Below are positions 1 through 8,789 of a DNA stretch of 64,000 nucleotides, one piece after another; the stretch's first letter is position 1, and each line of letters opens with the position of its first letter. This stretch comes from Streptomyces atratus (GTDB lineage Bacteria > Actinomycetota > Actinomycetes > Streptomycetales > Streptomycetaceae). The translations under genes were made by a program, and so were the position numbers. The stretch is taken from assembly GCF_900119365.1 (NCBI RefSeq), contig NZ_FPJO01000028.1, positions 1 to 64,000 on the forward strand, in the 5' to 3' direction. The notes below the pieces were generated by a model. The model did no database searches. It saw nothing but the letters and a program-made list of their open reading frames with translations, and was not told the DNA's origin.

Positions 1-253
1 TCTTCAGCTCCGCGCGCAGGGCCGCTATCTCGGCCTCCAGCTCCTCTTGCGTGGCCTCGCTCACCGGGATGTCCTTCGTGTTCGTGCTCGTCGTGCCGCT
101 CTCACCGCGGCGGGCCCACTCGGCCCGCACCCAGTTGCGCAGCGTCTCCCGGCTGATCCCCAGGTCCTTGCCGATGCCCTCGAAGGTGTGGCTCGGATCC
201 GACAGGTACAGAGCGACCGCGTCCGCCTTGAACTCGGGCGAGTAGACCTTCAT
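1..253 (-). CDS. IS3-family transposase OrfA, partial (runs off left edge)
   Basis: The visible 84 residues begin MKVYSPEFKADAVALYLSD and continue with a helix-turn-helix (GIGKDLGISRETLRNWV) and the start of a coiled coil (EATQEELEAEIAALRAELK). This is the DNA-binding OrfA of an IS3-family element; OrfB with the DDE core would lie beyond the left edge. The ATG at 253 is preceded by an alternative GTG at 256. Upstream at 275-296 is a GC-rich 9-bp hairpin and at 289-320 a sequence that recurs at 30999-31029, probably the terminal repeat of this element. Confidence 0.85.
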   Translation of the reverse strand, partial: MKVYSPEFKADAVALYLSDPSHTFEGIGKDLGISRETLRNWVRAEWARRGESGTTSTNTKDIPVSEATQEELEAEIAALRAELK

Positions 254-274
254 CACCATAAAAGATGCCTCCTA

Positions 275-320
275 CCCGGCCCCTGCCGGGGCCGGGCTCA
301 GAGGTGTCCACCACTCGGGG
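275..320. repeat. Hairpin plus likely IS3 terminal repeat
   Basis: Nine-bp arms at 275-283 and 288-296 form a GC-rich hairpin with a 4-nt loop. The adjoining 289-320 segment, read on the minus strand, matches 30999-31029 at about 29 of 32 bases (core GGTGGACACC then CTGAGCCCGGCCC). Its place just upstream of OrfA suggests the outer end of the IS3 element. The identification as a terminal repeat is inference. Confidence 0.5.
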
Positions 321-341
321 ACAGGCCCCATCACCGGAGTC

Positions 342-1407
342 ATGCGGTATCCACAAGGGGCGGGCTGACGGCCGAACGGCATCAGTTCCGCGAGGAGTTA
401 CGGCTCCAGGCGGCCGAGCGGTTCGCCCGGGGCGAGGGCAGTACAGCGATTGCCAGGGATCTGCGGGTCAGTGTCCGCTCGGTCCAGCGATGGCGTCACG
501 CGTGGGCCGAGGGCGGCCCGCGGTCCTTGCGGTCGCAGGGGCCGGCGTCGCTGCCGAGGTTGAGCGATCAGCAGTTCACGCAGCTGGAGGCGGAGCTGGC
601 CAAGGGGCCGGCCGCGCATGGCTGGGAGGACCAGCGCTGGACGCTGGCCCGTGTGAAGACGGTCATCGGCCGGCGCTTCCATCTGACTTACACGATCCAG
701 GGTGTGCGGAAGCTGTTGGTGCGTAACGGGTGGTCCTGCCAGATCCCGGCCCGACGCGCGATGGAGCGGGACGACGATGCGGTCGCGGGGTGGGTCAAGG
801 AGGTGTGGCCCTGCGCGGAAGGCTCGCGGCGGCGCGTGGAGCCTGGCTCGTCTTCGAGGACGAAGCCGGCTTCTCCATGACGCCGCCGCACGCAAAGACA
901 TGGGCCCCACGCGGCCGGACCCCGGTGGTCCGGGTCCGCGGACGTTCCCGCAGGCGCATATCCATCGCCGCTCTGACCTGCTACAAACCCGGACACCGGT
1001 CAAGGCTGATCTACCGGCCCCGCCGCGACGACGGCCGGCGTGACGGGCGCAAGAGCTTCTCCTGGCGTGACTACCGCGACCTGCTCATCGCCGCCCACCA
1101 GCAGCTCGACGGCCCGATCGTGCTCATCTGGGACAACCTCAACGTCCACAAGGCCGCCGGACTGCGGGAGTTCGCCGCATCCCGGGACTGGCTGACCATC
1201 TACTACCTGCCGCCCTACGCACCCGACCTCAACCCCGTCGAAGGCATCTGGTCACTCCTACGGCGCGGATGGCTCTCGAACGTCGCTTTCAGCACCCCCG
1301 AACACCTCGTCCAGACCGTCCGGCGCGGCCTGCGGCACATTCAGTACCGCAGCCACCTCATAGACGGCTGTCTCACCGAGACCGGCCTGACCATCCGACC
1401 CACCTGA
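342..1407 (+). pseudogene. IS630-family transposase, two frameshifts
   Basis: The protein is a full-length IS630-type transposase if read through two frame changes. The ATG at 342 opens MRYPQGAG and stops at once; one missing base near 357-361 leads into the frame with the N-terminal HTH (FARGEGSTAIARDLRVSVRS). A second missing base near 821-824 leads to the catalytic half. The DDE triad is visible in FEDEAGFSM, IWDNLNVHK and NPVEGIW. IS630 elements can use programmed frameshifting, but two losses within GC runs look more like decay or sequencing error. Confidence 0.8.
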
Positions 1408-1520
1408 TCAGCAGCACGACATCCCGAGTTCAACCTCAGTAGCCGCCGGGTGGTGACATATCGTCGGCATATCGAGAATCGCATACGTCCGGGCAACACT
1501 CCACTACATTGACTGGCGGC

Positions 1521-2687
1521 ATGTCCTTCAACCCCTCCAGCGAACTCATGCGAACTGCAGCCGGGAATCCGGTCGTCAGGCCGATCAGCGACGCCGAGCA
1601 TGTGGCGTTCGTGCGGGCCCAGCGGTCGGTCAGCTTTCTGCAGACCCCGGCGTGGGGCCGCGTCAAGACCGAGTGGCGCAGCGAGTCCCTCGGCTGGTTC
1701 CTGGGTCGGCGCCTGGTTGGTGCTGGGCTCGTACTGCACCGCCCGGTGCCGCGGCTCGACCGCTTCACGCTGGCGTATCTGCCCGAGGGCCCGGTCATCG
1801 ACTGGAGCGGCGAGATCGGTGCTTGGCTCGATCCGCTGGCGGCCCATCTCAAGGCCCAGGGCGCGTTCGCGATCCGGCTCGGCCCGCCGGTGCGCACACA
1901 CACCTGGAGCGCCGCCCAGGTCAAGGAGGGCATCGCCGACCCGGGCAGCAAGCGGCTCACCGACATCTCCGGCCACTGGTCCGACCCGGTCGGTGCCCGC
2001 GTGGGCAGCAGGCTCCGGGAGGCCGGCTGGCTGTCGCAGAGCCCGGAGGACGGGTTCGGGGTCGGGCATCCACAGTTCAAGTACGAGATCCCGATGGCAG
2101 GCAGGACCGAGGACGAGCTGCTCAAGGGCATGAACCAGCAGTGGCGCCGCAACATCAAGAAGGCGGCCAAGGAGGGCGTCGAGGTCACGGTCAGCGACAG
2201 GGGCGCGGAAGACCTCAAGGCGTTTCACGACCTCTACGTCCACACCGCCGAGCGCGACCACTTCACACCCCGGCCGCTGCGCTACTTCGAGACCATGTTC
2301 GCGGCGCTGAGTGCCGAGGACCCCGAGCGGATCAAGCTCTATATGGCCCGCCACCAGGGCGACTTGGCCGCCGCCACTGTCCTGGTCCGCGTCGGCGCCC
2401 ACGCTGTGTACGCCTATGGCGCCTCCTCCACCGCGAAGCGCGAGGTGCGTGGTTCCAACGCCTGCCAGTGGGCGATGATCCGCGACTCGCTCGCGGCCGG
2501 ATGCGACGTCTACGACCTGCGCGGCATCACCCCCACCCTCGACGCCGACGACCCGCACGTCGGCCTTGTCCAGTTCAAAGTCGGCACCGGCGGCCAGGCG
2601 ATGCGGTACGTCGGCGAGTGGGACCTGCCGCTGCGGCCGATGGTTTACCGGGCCTTCGGCCTCTATATGAGGCGGCGCGGACGCTGA
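1521..2687 (+). CDS. FemX/FemAB-family peptidoglycan peptidyltransferase
   Basis: A 388-residue FemABX-type aminoacyltransferase. Such enzymes add an amino acid from aminoacyl-tRNA to the lysine or diaminopimelate side chain of lipid II and build the interpeptide bridge; streptomycetes use FemX for the first glycine. Recognisable features are the N-terminal FLQTPAWGRVK entry, the NQQWRRNIKKAAKEGVEV segment in the middle of the protein, and the C-terminal CDVYDLRGI plus GLVQFKVGTGG region typical of the second GNAT-like domain. The ATG at 1521 fits family starts better than a TTG at 1509. It appears intact and sits alone between mobile remnants; a murF remnant 3' of it on the other strand is also a cell-wall gene, possibly by chance. 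Confidence 0.85.
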   Translation: MSFNPSSELMRTAAGNPVVRPISDAEHVAFVRAQRSVSFLQTPAWGRVKTEWRSESLGWFLGRRLVGAGLVLHRPVPRLDRFTLAYLPEGPVIDWSGEIGAWLDPLAAHLKAQGAFAIRLGPPVRTHTWSAAQVKEGIADPGSKRLTDISGHWSDPVGARVGSRLREAGWLSQSPEDGFGVGHPQFKYEIPMAGRTEDELLKGMNQQWRRNIKKAAKEGVEVTVSDRGAEDLKAFHDLYVHTAERDHFTPRPLRYFETMFAALSAEDPERIKLYMARHQGDLAAATVLVRVGAHAVYAYGASSTAKREVRGSNACQWAMIRDSLAAGCDVYDLRGITPTLDADDPHVGLVQFKVGTGGQAMRYVGEWDLPLRPMVYRAFGLYMRRRGR

Positions 2688-2699
2688 ACCGCACAGCCG

Positions 2700-3066
2700 A
2701 CTACGCGAGCGCGGCGGGGACTTCGTCGCAGCGTGCCGCAGGAAGCCTTGACCAGCACACATTCGCCTGCGGCAAGGTGGCCGCGCAGCCAGTCGACAGC
2801 CGCCACCACGTCGGCCCGGGAGACGGGGCGTCGTAGGAGTCGTTGACCAGCATCGCGCCGCCGCGGCCACATCGAGGGGGAGCTCTGCCGCGAGTGCTGC
2901 CGCCGTGGCAGCAGCCGCGTTGAGTGCCTGGTGCGCGCCCACGAGCGGCAGCCCGACGCGAGCCGAGGTGGCAGCGGTCCGCAGCGTGAAGGACGGCCAG
3001 CCGAGCCGGTCGAGGACCAGGTCGAGCACCGGTACGTCGGCGTAATCAGCCGGCCCGAAGGCCGCC
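2700..3066 (-). pseudogene. murF: murF remnant (UDP-MurNAc-tripeptide D-Ala-D-Ala ligase)
   Basis: Fragments of MurF are readable in order on the minus strand: the central-domain stretch LDRLGWPSFTLRTAATSARV followed by GAHQALNAAAA, then in another frame LVNDSYDA (the conserved ligase motif), then AVDWLRGHLAAGECVLVKAS from the C-terminal end. The N-terminal domain and most of the C-terminal domain are missing, with at least two frame changes, so no activity is expected. It abuts the ferredoxin-reductase remnant, showing a deletion junction near 3066. Confidence 0.65.
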
Positions 3067-3079
3067 ACCGGACGTGGTG

Positions 3080-3393
3080 GGGCTCATCTTCGTGCCGTCG
3101 TCGAACAGCAGGCCTGTGCGGGGCGGTGAGGCCCACCTGGATGGCCTCGCAACCGTAGCGGGCGTCCAGGCCGAAGGCATCGAGTTCGGTCCGGGTGCGC
3201 AGGGGGTAGCCGGTCAGGGGCTCAGGCGCCGGAGAGGATCTCCTTCGACAGCGGGGTCGGTCGTAAGGGGCCCTGGCTCGTCGTCGATGAGTGTGAGGGT
3301 GCCGGTGTGGCCCGACCGGCGCAGGGTCTCGGCGGCAGCCAGTCCGGCCTCCGAGGCACCGACGATCACGCCTCGATCGGGTGCGGCAGTCAC
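3080..3393 (-). pseudogene. Ferredoxin reductase N-terminal remnant (FAD-dependent)
   Basis: The GTG at 3393 overlaps the TGA of the preceding ferredoxin gene, a normal arrangement for P450 redox-partner operons. The start reads VIVGASEAGLAAAETLRRSG, the FAD dinucleotide-binding fold of the pyridine nucleotide-disulfide reductase family, then LTLIDDEPG. Later text in other frames (ELDAFGLDARYGCEAIQVGL, FDDGTK) resembles the next part of the FAD domain. NAD domain and C-terminus are absent. Function in life would have been electron transfer from NAD(P)H to ferredoxin. Confidence 0.6.
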
Positions 3394-3596
3394 GACGACT
3401 CCCCGAGCCGGATCGCTGCCCCGGGGCACATCGTGGCCGACTCGCGTACGGCGTCGTGGAGTTCGGAGGGCGGAGTGTCATCGAGGACTTCGACCATGCC
3501 GTCCTCGTCCCGCTGGTCGAAGACGTCGGGGGCGAGCATCACGCACTGGCCCGAGGCAACACACCTGGGAACGTCGACTGTGCTCCACACGGGCAT
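3390..3596 (-). CDS. 3Fe-4S type ferredoxin, 5' end altered
   Basis: A 68-residue small ferredoxin of the kind that feeds cytochrome P450s in streptomycetes. Cluster ligands are in CVASGQC and MCPGAAI; the central APDVFDQRDEDGMVEVLD stretch is typical. The first residues (MPVWSTVD) differ from the family and lie in DNA shared with the IS5 remnant that begins near 3586, so the insertion probably replaced the native start. No P450 gene is left nearby; the reductase downstream is broken. Confidence 0.7.
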   Translation of the reverse strand: MPVWSTVDVPRCVASGQCVMLAPDVFDQRDEDGMVEVLDDTPPSELHDAVRESATMCPGAAIRLGESS

Positions 3597-4263
3597 TCAA
3601 TGGGAGTATCTGCCGCAGGAGTTGGGCTTCGGTTCGGGCATGACGTGCTGGCGGCGTCTGCGGGACTGGAACGAAGCCGGCGTCTGGCAGCGCTTGCACG
3701 AAGTGCTGCTGGCCGAGCTGAACGCGGCGGCCCGTCTCGACTGGTCGCGGGCCGTGGTCGATTCCAGCCACGTGCGGGCCGTAAAAGGGGGGACCACACG
3801 GGACCGAGTCCGGTCGACCGTGCCCGATCCGGATCGAAACACCACCTGATCACGGACGGGCACGGCACTCCGCGCCGTGATCCTCACCGGCGGCAACCGC
3901 AACGACGTCACCCAGTTGCTGCCTCTGATCGACGCCATCCCGCCGGTCAGAGGCAGGGTCGGTCACCCACGACGCAAGCCCGACTCCCTCTTCGCCGACC
4001 GCGGATACGACCACGACATCTACCGCGACCAGGTCCGCCAACGCCGGATCGTGCCGGCCATCGCCCGCCGCGGCACCCGCCGCGGCACCCTCCACGGCAC
4101 CGGACTGGGCACCTACCGCTGGGTCGTGGAACGCACCTTCGCCTGGCTCCACGGCTTCAAACGCCTCCGCATCCGCTGGGAACGCCGAGCCGACATCCAC
4201 GAAGCCTTCCTCAAGCTCGCCTGCTGCCTGATCACCCGCCGACAGATCAACTCATTGTGTTAG
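3586..4263 (+). pseudogene. IS5-family transposase, 5'-truncated and frameshifted
   Basis: Reads HTGIQWEYLPQELGFGSG, LDWSRAVVDSSHVRAVKGG, then in a second frame GPSPVDRARSGSKHHL, then in a third frame LTGGNRNDVTQLLPLIDAI, FADRGYDHDIYR and GTYRWVVERTFAWLHGFKRL. These are the D, D and E regions of IS5/IS427-type transposases. The N-terminal 40 or so residues are missing and two frame changes occur near 3790 and 3872. It lies directly against the ferredoxin gene. Confidence 0.8.
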
Positions 4264-4310
4264 CCGTTGTAATGAGACGCTGCTCCAGGGAAATTACTCT
4301 GGCGCGTTGG

Positions 4311-4642
4311 TCACTTCCCGACGGTGTGCGCAGATGCCGTGGCATTGCGGCGGGCGGATGTCAGAGCCAGTAGGCAGCAGGCTGACAGGACGGCCAGGAG
4401 CGCCTGGTAGACGGCCACCGGCCATAGTGAGCCATGCCCTGCCGTGACCAGGGTTTGGGCCAGGACCGGAGCCGTACCCCCGAACACCACACCGGCCAGC
4501 TGTTGGGCCAAGGAGATCGCGATGTAGCGAACCCGGACCGGGAAGGCATCGGTGAGCAGGGCGGCGACCACCGCGTAGACGATGGCGCTGGCGGACTCCA
4601 ACGCGCACACCCCCAGCGTGATCTGGACCAGCGAACCACTGC
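4311..4642 (-). pseudogene. MFS transporter C-terminal fragment
   Basis: About 110 residues with the last membrane segments of a major-facilitator protein of the metabolite:H+ symporter type (LVQITLGVCALESASAIVYA, AALLTDAFPVRVRYIAISLA, then AGVVFGGTAPVLAQTLV). The gene is cut exactly where the IS630-type inverted repeat starts at 4644-4646, so insertion of that element removed the 5' part. The missing part is not found on the other side of the element. Confidence 0.7.
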
Positions 4643-4645
4643 CTA

Positions 4646-4678
4646 AGTGGTCGAGTTCGTAAGTCCTTCGGGGGTTGA
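4646..4678 (+). repeat. IS630-type terminal inverted repeat, left
   Basis: Thirty-three bases identical to the reverse complement of 6815-6847. It truncates the MFS gene on its left. Confidence 0.8.
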
Positions 4679-5227
4679 TCACGCTGCCAGCGCGACGGAG
4701 GATTCTTCTGGGTGATCGGCGGTGTGCCGGTCGAGCCTGGCCAGCAGATCGTCCAGGTCGGAGGTGGTGAACTTCCACTGGAACGGCTGCGCCGTGGCGT
4801 TGTAGCGGTCTTCGAAGGCTCGGAGCCGGTCCCGGATCTCGCCGAGGTCCGTGAAGTCGTTGGGCGAGACGACCTTGCGCTGGACGATCGAGAAGAAGAT
4901 CTCGATCTGGTTGGTCCACGAGGCGTGGACGGGGGTGTGGACCATGACAGCGTTGGGGAAGGTGCTGGTCAGACGGCCGGTGCGTTCGCGGTCAGATAGC
5001 CCGGACAGGCCGTGCTCGGCGAACCGGCCCCGCCAGGTGCGGACCGTGTCGAGATGCAGCCGCGTCTCGCGGGCGATGCGCGCATTGGACCGTCCACGCG
5101 CCGCATGCAGCACCACCTGCGCGCGCATCCGCAGCCGGTACTCGGTTTTGTGGCCGTAGGCCATCTGCTTCAGCCGTTCGCGATCGGCAGCACGCAGGAC
5201 TATCGGACGGGCACGGGCAACAGGCAA
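4679..5227 (-). pseudogene. IS630-family transposase with internal deletion
   Basis: The N-terminal HTH half is present (MAYGHKTEYRLRMRAQVVLH, NARIARETRLHLDTVRTWRG) and then jumps, within one frame, to the C-terminal HASWTNQIEIFFSIVQRKV with the final glutamate of the DDE triad. The first two aspartates and about 170 residues between them are absent (182 instead of about 350-370), so it cannot be catalytic. It ends against the left inverted repeat. Confidence 0.8.
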
Positions 5228-5312
5228 GGCAGACAGGCCGATCAGGAGAAGTGGATCAACAGGTCATAGCCTGCCGCACCCGGCAACCGGCCCCTCGGGC
5301 AGGATGGGCGCC

Positions 5313-5638
5313 ATGCCCACGCCCTCGGAACACACCCGCCTTTCCCTGGAGCGCGCCTCGACGAGCAGGCCCGCACCGCCTGGCCCCAGCTGAAGCAGCT
5401 GCACGTCCGCCACCGCGGAGCCTTCGCCTATGTGGAGGCCGAACTGGCCGACAGGGAACGGGTCAAACTGATGAGGCTGCGCTACACCGGAGCCGTCGGC
5501 AGATGGGGCTTCGCCCTCTACCTGGCCAGCAGCGACCGCTACGAGGACTCCATGCTGCCCACCGGCAGCCCCACAGGCACCCCCGCAGACGCACTCGACT
5601 GCGCCTGCCGGCTCCACCTCACCGCACCCGGCACCTGA
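5313..5638 (+). pseudogene. Hypothetical protein, one frameshift
   Basis: The ATG at 5313 gives MPTPSEHTRLSLERA; loss of one C near 5356 would join it to LDEQARTAWPQLKQLHVRH, RGAFAYVEAELADRERVKLM and RWGFALYLASSDRYEDS, ending at 5638. I recall similar small proteins beside mobile elements in streptomycetes but cannot name a function. The coding style is normal for the window. Confidence 0.5.
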
Positions 5639-5840
5639 CCAGACGCCAGCCACAACACCCCCTCCCCCCGCCGTCAACTCCCGAAGGACTTCCGGAACGC
5701 GAGGGCCACTCGGGTATCGAGAACGGGGACCTCACTGCTCCGTTCATGTACCCCTTCGGGCGGACTGACCGGCCCTTGGCTGCTCTGGCTGTGGTTCTTG
5801 ATCACAGCGGGCCGGAGACGTGCGGATACCTCTGCTGCGT

Positions 5841-6689
5841 CTACCTGTTCAGTTTGTGTTCGATCCAGGAAGTGGCGAAGTCGATGACTTCCGCGGCCTC
5901 GAACAGATGACTCTCGGCAGCGCCGACTCTGCCCTGCCGGCCGATTCCCGCGGTGAGCATGTCCCGGGCGATCGCTTCGAACGGCTCTTGCCCCTCGGAC
6001 ACCACTGCCGAGTAGTCGAAGGCCCCGTCCTCCGAGTCGATGTCGTGGAAGCGGCGCCAGACCCGCTGACCTTGCACAAGGATGGGCTGTTCGTAGTCCA
6101 CGAACCGCTTGCCGGGGGCCTTGGAAAGCGCCTCGGCGTGGTGCAGCAGAGTCATGGTGTCCAAGGGAGCGCCGAGCAGAAGGACCCGGCCACTGCGGGC
6201 GACCAACCGTGCAAGGGGGCTGTCCGGGCCATGCGGATCATCCCAGGAGTGGTCGGCCATCAGCTCGGCTGCTGCCGCTCCCAAGGCCGCGAAACTGGCA
6301 TCCGGATGACGGCTGCGAACGGCTCCGGGCCAGCGGCGCAGTGCTTCGGGGAGGCGGCCGTTGTTGTGGTCTGCCTCGCTGAGGTCGGGGTCGTAAGCGG
6401 GATGTTCCGCACGCAGGGCGGACTGCCAACCCTGTGGCCACGTGACGAAGTCATAGGGGGGCGCGTCATTCCAGCCGCAGGTCACCATGAGGGTTCCCTG
6501 CGGTCCGACCACGTCATGGAGGGCGCCGATGATGGTCTGCGGTCCTCCGGCCACGTAACCGATGGCGGACATACGGGTGTGGAACATGACGATGTCGCCG
6601 TCTGCGAGGCCGAGGGCAGCCAGGTCACGGCTGATCCGGCTTCGGACTACGGGACCGCCCGAGCGCTCGAGCAAGTTCATTTCGTCCAT
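5841..6689 (-). CDS. aac(3): Aminoglycoside N(3)-acetyltransferase, AAC(3) family
   Basis: A 282-residue protein matching the AAC(3)-II/III/VI type enzymes in length and layout. These transfer acetyl from acetyl-CoA to the 3-amino group of the 2-deoxystreptamine ring and inactivate gentamicin-class drugs. Motifs in order: GDIVMFHTRMSAIGYVAGG, VGPQGTLMVTCGW, SRHPDASFAALG (the conserved HP-D-S region), RVLLLGAPLDTMTLLHHAEA and a C-terminal EAAEVIDFATSWIEH. The ATG at 6689 is preceded by GGGATAGG. It is intact, monocistronic and flanked by IS630-type inverted repeats. Streptomycetes carry AAC(3) for self-resistance as well as of unknown substrate, so the drug range is not certain. Confidence 0.88.
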   Translation of the reverse strand: MDEMNLLERSGGPVVRSRISRDLAALGLADGDIVMFHTRMSAIGYVAGGPQTIIGALHDVVGPQGTLMVTCGWNDAPPYDFVTWPQGWQSALRAEHPAYDPDLSEADHNNGRLPEALRRWPGAVRSRHPDASFAALGAAAAELMADHSWDDPHGPDSPLARLVARSGRVLLLGAPLDTMTLLHHAEALSKAPGKRFVDYEQPILVQGQRVWRRFHDIDSEDGAFDYSAVVSEGQEPFEAIARDMLTAGIGRQGRVGAAESHLFEAAEVIDFATSWIEHKLNR

Positions 6690-6814
6690 GATCGCGAACC
6701 TATCCCTGAGCCACGTATCCCGGGCAACCGAATTGATGCCTTTTGGCCAGCGGTTCTCGATGTCGTCCGGGGGCGGGCGCGCAGAGTCAGCGGCGCCCAA
6801 GACCGGCCCCAGAG

Positions 6815-6847
6815 TCAACCCCCGAAGGACTTACGAACTCGACCACT
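6815..6847 (-). repeat. IS630-type terminal inverted repeat, right
   Basis: Exact inverted partner of 4646-4678; the TA at 6847-6848 matches the TA at the left boundary. Confidence 0.8.
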
Positions 6848-6878
6848 AAGCGCAACCGACTCGACACGGGAGAGCGCC

Positions 6879-7145
6879 ATGACGTTACGGTTCGTCGGGA
6901 TCGACCCGAACACGGGAGGCGGTGGATCGCCGACGGTGTGGGTGGAGGAAGAGAGTGCCGACCTGGTTCTCCAGGGCGAGGAAGCCGAAGGGTTGTTGAA
7001 GGCGATGGTCGGCGGGACCGAGTGGGTGCCCGGCCACGCGGCGGGCATCCCGCCGCACGAAACGGTGATCCTTATCCCGGTCCGGATGGCGTCGATTCTG
7101 AGGGAGGCGTGTGATGTCGCAGAGCAGCGTGCCGGACTTCGCTGA
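6879..7145 (+). CDS. Conserved hypothetical protein, first gene of a DUF6879 pair
   Basis: An 88-residue protein (FVGIDPNTGGGGSPTVWVEE, ADLVLQGEEAEGLL, PPHETVILIPVRM). Its 3' end overlaps the next gene by 32 bases, implying co-translation. In streptomycetes this short protein commonly sits before a DUF6879 gene and an XRE/DUF5753 regulator, and that trio is seen here. No biochemical role is known to me. Confidence 0.75.
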   Translation: MTLRFVGIDPNTGGGGSPTVWVEEESADLVLQGEEAEGLLKAMVGGTEWVPGHAAGIPPHETVILIPVRMASILREACDVAEQRAGLR

Positions 7146-7647
7146 ACTGCTGAGGGGCGCTCAGCGCACGGCGGTGCACCTGGAGATGCGCGACCGCTAC
7201 GGCGTCGGCGATGAGGCCGAAGAGATCGAGCTGTTCGCCCGGACCGGCGAGATCGACCTGGACCCCACCGCCCGCTGGTGGCCCGAGTGGCTCGGACTGG
7301 TGAAGGAGACCCTGGCCAGGGGAGTCGTCATGCGGCGCGCCCGGATCGTCTCCGAGCCGGTCACCGACTACATCCGCTGGGAACACGCGGTCACCGCGCT
7401 GAACGTGGACGCCGGCGAACAGGTCCGCTGGCTGCCCCGCCGCAACGCCTCCGACATCGCCCTGCCGGGCAACGACTTCTGGCTGATCGACGGGCGCCTG
7501 GCCATGTTCCACTTCTTCAGCGGCGACGGCGACTGGGTCGCCCCCGGCGGCGAGTTCACCGAGGACCCGGCCGCGGTCAGCCTGTGCGCGTCGGCGTTCG
7601 AGACGGTCTGGGAGCGCGGCATCCCGCACGAGAAGTACACCGTCTAG
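7114..7647 (+). CDS. DUF6879 family protein
   Basis: A 177-residue protein with the DUF6879 signature blocks: FAELLRGAQRTAVHLEMRD, RRARIVSEPVTDYIRWEH, EQVRWLPRR, NDFWLIDGRLAMFHFFSGDG. A GTG directly precedes the ATG chosen. The family is confined to actinobacteria, is often paired with DUF397/XRE genes in development-linked loci, and has no assigned activity. Overlap with the upstream gene and a 16-base gap to the XRE gene suggest one transcript. Confidence 0.8.
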   Translation: MSQSSVPDFAELLRGAQRTAVHLEMRDRYGVGDEAEEIELFARTGEIDLDPTARWWPEWLGLVKETLARGVVMRRARIVSEPVTDYIRWEHAVTALNVDAGEQVRWLPRRNASDIALPGNDFWLIDGRLAMFHFFSGDGDWVAPGGEFTEDPAAVSLCASAFETVWERGIPHEKYTV

Positions 7648-7663
7648 GCCCCTGAGCAGCCAC

Positions 7664-8510
7664 ATGACCGCCTCTCCATCCTCCAGCGCACAAGCAGCCC
7701 GCGAGGCGCTCGCCGTGCGGCTGCAGCACCTGCGCAGGGACGCCGGCCTCACCGGGAAGGAGCTCTCCGCCCGGTGCGGCTGGCACCCCGCGAAGACCAC
7801 CCGGATCCAGAAGGGCGAGGCTCCGCCCTCCGACGCGGACATCCGCACCTGGTGCGCGGCGTGCGGCGCCGACGACCAGACCGAGGACCTGATCGCCACC
7901 GCCCGCGCCGTCGACTCCATGTACCTGGAGTGGCGGCGCCTGCACCGCAACGGGATGCGCACGGTCCAAGAGGGCTGGTACGCCATGCACGAGCAGACCC
8001 GCGTCTGCCGGGTCTACGTCTCCAACGTCCCGCCGGGCTTCTTCCAGACCCCAGCCTTCGCCACCGCCCTCATGGGGCAGATCACGACCTTCCAGGGCAC
8101 GCCGAACGACGTCGCCAAGCCGTCGCCGCCCAGGTCGCCCGCTCCCGGTTCCTCTACGAGGGCGGACATAGCTACGTCGTCCTCATGGAGGAATCCGTCC
8201 TGCGCTACCGCACCGCCGACCCCGACGCAATGCGCGGGCAGCTGCGCCACCTCCTGGCCGTGATGCCGCTCGCCTCGGTCTCGCTGGGGATCACCCGTTC
8301 ACCGCGCAGCGCACCGTGTGGCCGCTGGAAGCGTTCTACCTCCACGACGACACCCAGGTCGTGGTGGAGACCCTGACGGCGGAGATCAAGGTGAAGCAGC
8401 CGCGCGAGCTCGCCGACTACGCGAAGGCGTTCGCCGGCCTGGCGGAGATGGCCGTGTACGGCGACGCCGCCCGCACGCTCATCCGCGCCGCAATCGACGC
8501 CCTGGAGTGA
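7664..8510 (+). pseudogene. XRE-family regulator with DUF5753, two frameshifts
   Basis: N-terminal HTH (LQHLRRDAGLTGKELSARCG) followed by the DUF5753 ligand-type domain: LIPGF-like region VSNVPPGFFQTPAFATA, then SRFLYEGGHSYVVLMEESVL, then FTAQRTVWPLEAFYLHDD and VVVETLTAEIKVKQPRELA. The three blocks lie in three frames; one base appears lost near 8116 (AAGCC for AAGGCC) and one near 8290 (ATCACC for ATCATCCC-like). Apart from these the protein is full length, so sequencing error is a real possibility. Confidence 0.75.
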
Positions 8511-8606
8511 ACCTCCGCAATTCTCCGCAACTTCGTTGAGGCCGTGGCCCGTAGCTGCGTAGCGTCGACGGCACTGACGGACCACCAGCCGGAGAGGCGG
8601 GGCCCC

Positions 8607-8789
8607 ATGCGTACACACACCGACTCCACCGCCCCGGCCCCGGAGGGCCGCGGCCTCCGGCCGCCCGCCTACGGCGTTCCCTCCCCGGCCCTGCTGGCCC
8701 GCGCGGACCGCGGCTTCGCCCGGTTCCTCGCCCAGCAGACCGAGGACCAGGACGACGGGGCCGACGGCGGCGAGGACACCCAGCGGTGA
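8607..8789 (+). CDS. Small hypothetical protein
   Basis: Sixty residues, proline- and alanine-rich, acidic at the C-terminus (ARADRGFARFLAQQTEDQDD). The stop overlaps the GTG start of the next gene (GTGA), so the two are probably translationally coupled. No family recognised. Confidence 0.55.
   Translation: MRTHTDSTAPAPEGRGLRPPAYGVPSPALLARADRGFARFLAQQTEDQDDGADGGEDTQR

Larger units (their letters stand above)
4644..6849. mobile_element. IS630-type unit carrying a truncated transposase and aac(3)
   Basis: A 33-bp sequence at 4646-4678 recurs as an exact inverted copy at 6815-6847 (it starts AGTGGTCGAGTTCGTAAG). TA occurs next to each end, as expected for IS630/Tc1 target sites. A degenerate third copy lies at about 5671-5697. 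Inside are a deleted IS630 transposase, a frameshifted hypothetical gene and an intact aminoglycoside acetyltransferase. Mobility of the whole unit by a transposase acting in trans is inference. Confidence 0.6.

Noticed and set aside
3307..3849. Plus-strand gene over the ferredoxin region
   Set aside because: First half is antisense to the ferredoxin and reductase; only the part from about 3586 is IS5 transposase.
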